47,150 nucleotides of DNA from Nemertoderma westbladi (lineage: Eukaryota; Xenacoelomorpha; Nemertodermatida; Nemertodermatidae), in the NCBI GenBank assembly GCA_032718475.1, contig JAUCBJ010006021.1:1-47150 (forward strand). Reading direction: 5' to 3'. Made by a program: the position numbers and the translations under genes. Within the stretch, counting starts at the first letter, position 1. Each line of letters opens with the position of its first letter. Of the stretch, positions 41,731-47,150 are shown one piece after another. The notes below the pieces were generated by a model, which was given only the letters and a program-made list of their open reading frames with translations, made no database searches and was not told the DNA's origin.

Positions 41731-43080
41731 ACTTAGTTCTTACCTTACTGCACGATAGACGGTCGTTCCAACTCCCTGTAATCCCAAGACTCGTGGTCTC
41801 CCGCTAAGCGGCGCTGATAAACCTCTCCCACGGTTAGAACTTTCGTTGTGAGTTTCTTGAACGGCCGGCCGCGGTTCCTCTTCTTGAGTAAACCTGAGTA
41901 AATTAATTTAAATAATAAGTTAATTAATAAGTGAAGCCTTCTTATAGTAAGTCTAGCTCCGTTGTAATTATATACGGGATTATAATAAATAAATTACCTT
42001 TCTTGTAATCGGCTCCGATCCCGAAACACTTTATTATATTTGATTGCGAACGGCCATTAATTATGGTAATGCGTCGTCTCTATAATAAAGCAGATATTTT
42101 TTTATGAATAAACATTAAATTATTAATAAACTAAACTATAAATAAATAAAAACATTAAAACAGAACGAGTGATAATAATGATAATGAAAGAATAGGCCTA
42201 ATCAACTCAACTAAAATAATTCTATACTTAATGGTGGAGACAGAGCTAGTATATTGTCAGCAGCAGCGGCGCTCTATTACAAAGTTGAAGTAAAAAAATG
42301 TCTGGGACGAATGACCTCTGTCTTTTAAGTGAAACCGCGCACACCAATCCAATAACAAGACGGTCAATATATAATTCAACAAGCAAAGGCAATGTATGCA
42401 GAGTCGAGCTCAATAACATGTCCTTGTGTGTTGATTAGGCCTGGCGTGGTGTGTGGGTGGCCCTTGCCTGGGTTGGTTAGTTTCCATGGAAATATGTTCT
42501 AGAATATTAAATGATTTGCCTTGAGTGAACCAAACCAACCTCCCACACAATGCTGACGCATTGTATCCCAGCCGTCCAGCCCAGCCCGGCTGGCGCCTCC
42601 TACAACACAATGCAAGCAGCTCAGCTCAATATTGCTTGAAAATTCTCTTGTAAATATTTCCCCCATCAATAAATAATTACACTTGAAATGCACTATAGAG
42701 GGGTGGGGAGGTGTTAGCGATGTCGCCCGGTGATTCTGAGCGTTTTTGGTGATCATTTGCTTGAAATATATTTTTTAAGCTCTATCTCGTGGTGTCGGTT
42801 AGAACGCGCGAAAATGAAAATCGATGGTCATTTTTGAAAAAAATCGGAAGTTATTTGACAAAATTATGGCTAATTTTGGGAAGGGCTTTTGTGTTGGCAA
42901 TTTATTATTTAATACAATTGAATATTTGGCAGATGTTAAGTTCATGAACCCGGGCAATTAAATTTAAATGACAAGTTATTTCGGTAAATTGCGGGTAATT
43001 TTGGGAAGGGCTTTTGGAATGGAAATCAAATTTAAATGAAAGGTGTTCTTAGGATAATTTGAATTAATAACGAGTGCCCT
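41731..43080. other. Intergenic, no gene supported
   Basis: Contains an inverted pair around 42470/42530 (TTGGTTAG and ACCAAACCAA) and a duplicated TAATTTTGGGAAGGGCTTTTG (about 42871 and 42998). No coding signal. Confidence 0.5.
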
Positions 43081-43084
43081 ACAT

Positions 43085-43180
43085 AACGGCGCAGTGCACT
43101 TAATAACAAGCGCACTGCATGCAGTGCACTTAATGTTATATGCTGTATTTTATGCTATATGCTATACGCTAAGTTATATG
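43085..43180 (+). repeat. GCAGTGCACTTAAT and TATGCTATA short repeats
   Basis: GCAGTGCACTTAA occurs at about 43090 and 43120, followed by a run of ATGCTATATGCTATACGC-like units leading into the satellite. Confidence 0.6.
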
Positions 43181-45960
43181 TCATTTTGCCAAAATGTCAT
43201 TTTCAAGTTGACAGTTTGACATGTCATTTTGTCAAATGTCACTTCCAAATTGACAGTTTGACATGTCATTTTGTCAAATGTCACTTTAAAAATTGACATT
43301 TTGACATGTCATTTTGCCAAAATGTCACTTTCGAATTGACATTTTGACATGTCATTTTGCCAAAGTGTCAATGTGTCAATATGTCACTTTCAAATTGACA
43401 GTTTGACATGTCATTTTGCCAAATGTCACTTTGGAATTGACATTTTGGCATGACATTTTGCCAAAATGTCACTCATTTTGCCAAAATGTCACTTTCGAAT
43501 TGACATTTTGACATGTCATTTTGCCAAAATATCAATGTGTCAAAATGTCACTTTCAAATTGACAGTTTGACATGTCATTTTGTCAAATGTCACTTTCAAA
43601 TTGACATTTGACATGTCATTTTGCCAAAATGTCACTTTCGAATTGAAATTTTAACATGTCATTTTGCCAAAATGTCAATGTGTCAATATGTCACTATCAA
43701 ATTGACAGTTTGACATGTCATTTTGTCAAATGTCACTTTAAAATTGACATTTTGACATGTCATTTTGTCAAATGTCACTTTTAAATTGACATTTTGACAT
43801 GTAATTTTGCCAAAAAGTCACTTTCGAATTGACATTTTGACATGTCATTTTGCCAAAATGTCAATGTGTCAATATGTCACTTTCAAATTGACCGTTTGAC
43901 ATGTCATTTTGTCAAATGTCACTTTAAAAATGACATTTTGACATGTCATTTTGTCAAATGTCACTTTAAAAATGACATTTTGACATGTCATTTTGCCAAA
44001 ATATCACTTTCAAATTGACATTTTGACATGACATTTTGCCAAAATGTCACTCATTTTGCCAAAATGTCACTCATTTTGCCAAAATGTCACTCATTTTGCC
44101 AAAATGTCACTCATTTTGCCAAAATGTCACTTTCGAATTGACATGTTGACATGTCATTTTGCCAAAATATCAATGTGTCAAAATGTCACTTTCAAATTGA
44201 CAGTTTGACATGTCATTTTGCCAAAATGTCACTTTAAAATTGACATTTTGACATGTCATTTTGTCAAATGTCACTTTCAAATTGACATTTTGACTTGTCA
44301 TTTTGCCAAAATGTCACTTTCGAATAGACATTTTGACATGTCATTTTGCCAAAACGTCACTTTCGAATAGACATTTTGACATGTCATTTTGTCAAATGTC
44401 ACTTTAAAAATGACATTTTGACATGTCATTTTGTCAAATGTCACTTTAAAATTGACATTTTGACATGTCATTTTGTCAAATGTCACTTTTAAATTGACAT
44501 TTTGACATGTAATTTTGCCAAAATGTCACTCATTTTGCCAAAATGTCACTCATTTTGCCAAAATGTCACTCATTTTGCCAAAATGTCACTTTCAAATTGA
44601 CAGTTTGACATGTCATTTTGCCAAATGTCACTTTGGAATTGACATTTTGACATGTCATTTTGCCAAAATGTCACTTTCGAATTGACATTTTGACATGACA
44701 TTTTGCCAAAATGTCACTCATTTTGCCAAAATGTCACTTTCGAATTGACATTTTGACATGTCATTTTGCCAAAATATCAATGTGTCAAAATGTCACTTTC
44801 AAATTGACAGTTTGACATGTCATTTTGTCAAATGTCACTTCCAAATTGACAGTTTGACATGTCATTTTGTCAAATGTCACTTTCAAATTGACATTTGACA
44901 TGTCATTTTGCCAAAATGTCACTTTCGAATTGAAATTTTGACATGTCATTTTGCCAAAATGTCAATGTGTCAATATGTCACTATCAAATTGACAGGTTGA
45001 CATGTCATTTTGTCAAATGTCACTTTAAAATTGACATTTTGACATGTCATTTTGTCAAATGTCACTTTTAAATTGACATTTTGACATGTAATTTTGCCAA
45101 AATGTCACTTTCGAATTGACATTTTGACATGTCATTTTGCCAAAATGTCAATGTGTCAATATGTCACTTTCAAATTGACCGTTTGACATGTCATTTTGTC
45201 AAATGTCACTTTAAAAATGACATTTTGACACGTCATTTTGCCAAAATATCACTTTCAAATTGACATTTTGACATGACATTTTGCCAAAATGTCACTCATT
45301 TTGCCAAAATGTCACTCATTTTGCCAAAATGTCACTCATTTTGCCAAAATGTCACTTTCGAATTGACATGTTGACATGTCATTTTGCCAAAATATCAATG
45401 TGTCAAAATGTCACTTTCAAATTGACAGTTTGACATGTCATTTTGCCAAAATGTCACTTTAAAATTGACATTTTGACATGTCATTTTGTCAAATGTCACT
45501 TTCAAATTGACATTTTGACTTGTCATTTTGCCAAAATGTCACTTTCGAATAGACATTTTGACATGTCATTTTGCCAAAACGTCACTTTCGAATAGACATT
45601 TTGACATGTCATTTTGTCAAATGTCACTTTAAAAATTGACATTTTGACATGTCATTTTGCCAAAATGTCACTTTCGAATAGACACTTTGACATGTCATTT
45701 TGCCAAAATGACACTTTCGAATTGACATTTTGACATGTCATTTTGCCAAAATGTCAATATGTCACTTTCAAATTGACAGATTGACATGTCATTTTGCCAA
45801 AATGTCACTTTCGAATAGACATTTTGACATGTCATTTTGCCAAAATGTCACTTTCGAATTGCCATTTTGACATGTCATTTTGACAAAATGTCACTTTCGA
45901 ATTGACATGTCATTTTGCCAAAATCTCACTTTCGAATTGACATTTTGACATGTCATTTTT
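43181..45960 (+). repeat. 43-bp satellite with higher-order structure
   Basis: About 2.8 kb of tandem units built from TTGACATTTTGACATGTCA followed by TTTTGCCAAAATGTCACTTT and a short CGAA/CAAA linker. Each unit contains two palindromes, TGACATGTCA and CATTTTG-C-CAAAATG. Shorter 20-bp units CATTTTGCCAAAATGTCACT run in tandem at about 44043-44125, 44526-44585 and 45294-45355. Rare variants (for example AATTGAAATTTT at 43641 and 44928) recur with the same neighbours about 1.29 kb apart, showing a higher-order repeat. Confidence 0.95.
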
Positions 45961-45965
45961 CCAAT

Positions 45966-47150
45966 TTTCAAAAAGCAAACATAACTGTTACCAGTCCGTT
46001 TCTGTAACATTTTGAGAAAAGTTCACTTGTGATACTTCTTTTAGTGTTAAATTAACAGCAGATTCCAAATACAGTAACCGTTTTTACATATGATTTGTAG
46101 TTCTCGCGAAAAATGGGTTCAAACACAACATTTTTTGATATTTTACGAGATTTGATGCATTCTTTATTGAAAAAGTATACATAACTATTCCCAGTCCGTT
46201 TCTGTGAGATTTAGAGAAAAGTTCACTTGTGATACTTCTTTTAGTGTTAAATTAACAGCAGATTCCAAATACAGTAACCGTTTTTACATATGATTTGTAG
46301 TTCTCGCGATATTTGGGTTCAAACACAACGTTTTTTGATATTTTACGAAATTTAAGGTATTTTTTATTGAAAAAGCAGACATAACTTTTCCCAGTCCGTT
46401 TCTGTAACATTTAGAGAAAAATTCACTTGTGATACTTCTTTTAGTGTTAAATTAACAGCAGATTCCAAATACAGTAACCGTTTTTACATATAATTTGTAG
46501 TTCTCGCGATATTTGGGTTCAAACACAACGTTTTTTGATATTTTACGAAATTTAAGGTATTTTTTATTGAAAAAGCGAACATAACTTTTCTGAGTCCGTT
46601 TCTGTAACATTTAGAGAAAAGTTCACTTGTGATACTTCTTTTAGTGTTAAATTAACAGCAGATTCCAAATACAGTAACCGTTTTTACATATGATTTGTAG
46701 TTCTCGCGATATTTGGGTTCAAACACAACGTTTTTTGATATTTTACGAAATTTAAGGTATTTTTTATTGAAAAAGCAGACATAACTTTTCCCAGTCCGTT
46801 TCTGTAACATTTAGAGAAAAGTTCACTTGTGATACTTATTTTAGTGTTAAATTAACAGCAGATTCCAAATACAGTAACCGTTTTTACATATGATTTGTAG
46901 TTTTCGCGATATTTGGGTTCAAATACAACGTTTTTTGATATTTTACGAAATTTAATGTATTTTTTATTGAAAAAGCAGACATAACTTTTCCCAGTCCGTT
47001 TCTGTAACATTTAGTGAAAAGTTCACTTGTGATACTTTTTCTAGCGTGGAATTAGATGTAGATTCCAAATATGAAAACCGTTTTTAAATACCTTTTGTTG
47101 ATCTCGAGATATTGGTGTTTAAATACAGCAGCGTCTTTGACGTTTATTAA
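45966..47150 (+). repeat. 200-bp satellite, six units, runs off the window
   Basis: The anchor CAGTCCGTTTCTGT, or its TGAGTCCG variant, lies at 45991, 46191, 46391, 46591, 46791 and 46991, an exact 200-bp period. Units contain TTCACTTGTGATACTTCTTT, TCCAAATACAGTAACCGTTT and AGTTCTCGCGATATTTGGG. Middle units are nearly identical; the last is clearly diverged after about 47040, as at array edges. It abuts the 43-bp satellite with no spacer. Confidence 0.95.

Overview
This is non-bacterial DNA from an animal nuclear genome, AT-rich and gene-poor. The reasons are nested class II transposons, a BEL/Pao LTR retrotransposon, LINE tails, satellite DNA, and two small host genes with animal domain architecture. 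The frequent TAGGCCTA and ACCGGTA words and the secreted relaxin/insulin-like cysteine pattern fit a marine invertebrate, perhaps a deuterostome. That taxonomic guess is weak and rests on general impression.

Layout. 0-2.4 kb: palindromic AAGTCCAATTTTGGACTT-type repeats and a reverse-strand LINE tail. 2.49-9.36 kb: a nest of transposons inside one inverted repeat. It holds a 3.5 kb element with 5-bp target duplications, itself carrying a 0.9 kb hAT element, and a foldback-like element made of 12-bp minisatellite arms, itself split by a second copy of the same hAT family. 9.37-10.2 kb: several tandem repeats, a 25-bp perfect palindrome and a tRNA-like SINE head. 10.25-23.42 kb: one BEL/Pao retroelement with two almost identical 1.24 kb LTRs. 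It keeps gag, zinc knuckles and protease, but reverse transcriptase, most of RNase H and the integrase core are gone. The 5' end of gag is split by a 0.93 kb insertion, and a decayed open reading frame of unknown kind lies in the env position. 24.3-25.7 kb: an almost fully palindromic hAT-type element. 26.4-27.4 kb: an older relative of the BEL LTR with a 445 bp hAT MITE beside or inside it. 30-36.5 kb: poly-C tracts, tandem repeats and a dispersed repeat family with a GGCGAGCCACGAAGTGAG core. 43.2-47.15 kb: two abutting satellite arrays, one with a 43-bp unit and a higher-order repeat of about 1.29 kb, the other with an exact 200-bp unit.

Host genes. Two candidates stand out. At 34.5-34.8 kb (minus strand) is a single-exon gene for a 106-residue secreted precursor. 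It has a signal peptide, furin-type cleavage sites and two tandem copies of an insulin A-chain-like cysteine motif but no recognisable B chain; a TATA box and a poly(A) signal frame it. At 39.7-40.8 kb (plus strand) is an intronless gene for a zf-HIT protein of the BCD1/ZNHIT6 type (box C/D snoRNP assembly). They are unrelated in function and sit among repeats.

The tandem A-chain-like peptide gene is the best candidate for something undescribed. Next come the gutted but apparently recently mobile BEL element with its env-position reading frame, its duplicated RNA hairpin and its run of splice-donor-like sites.
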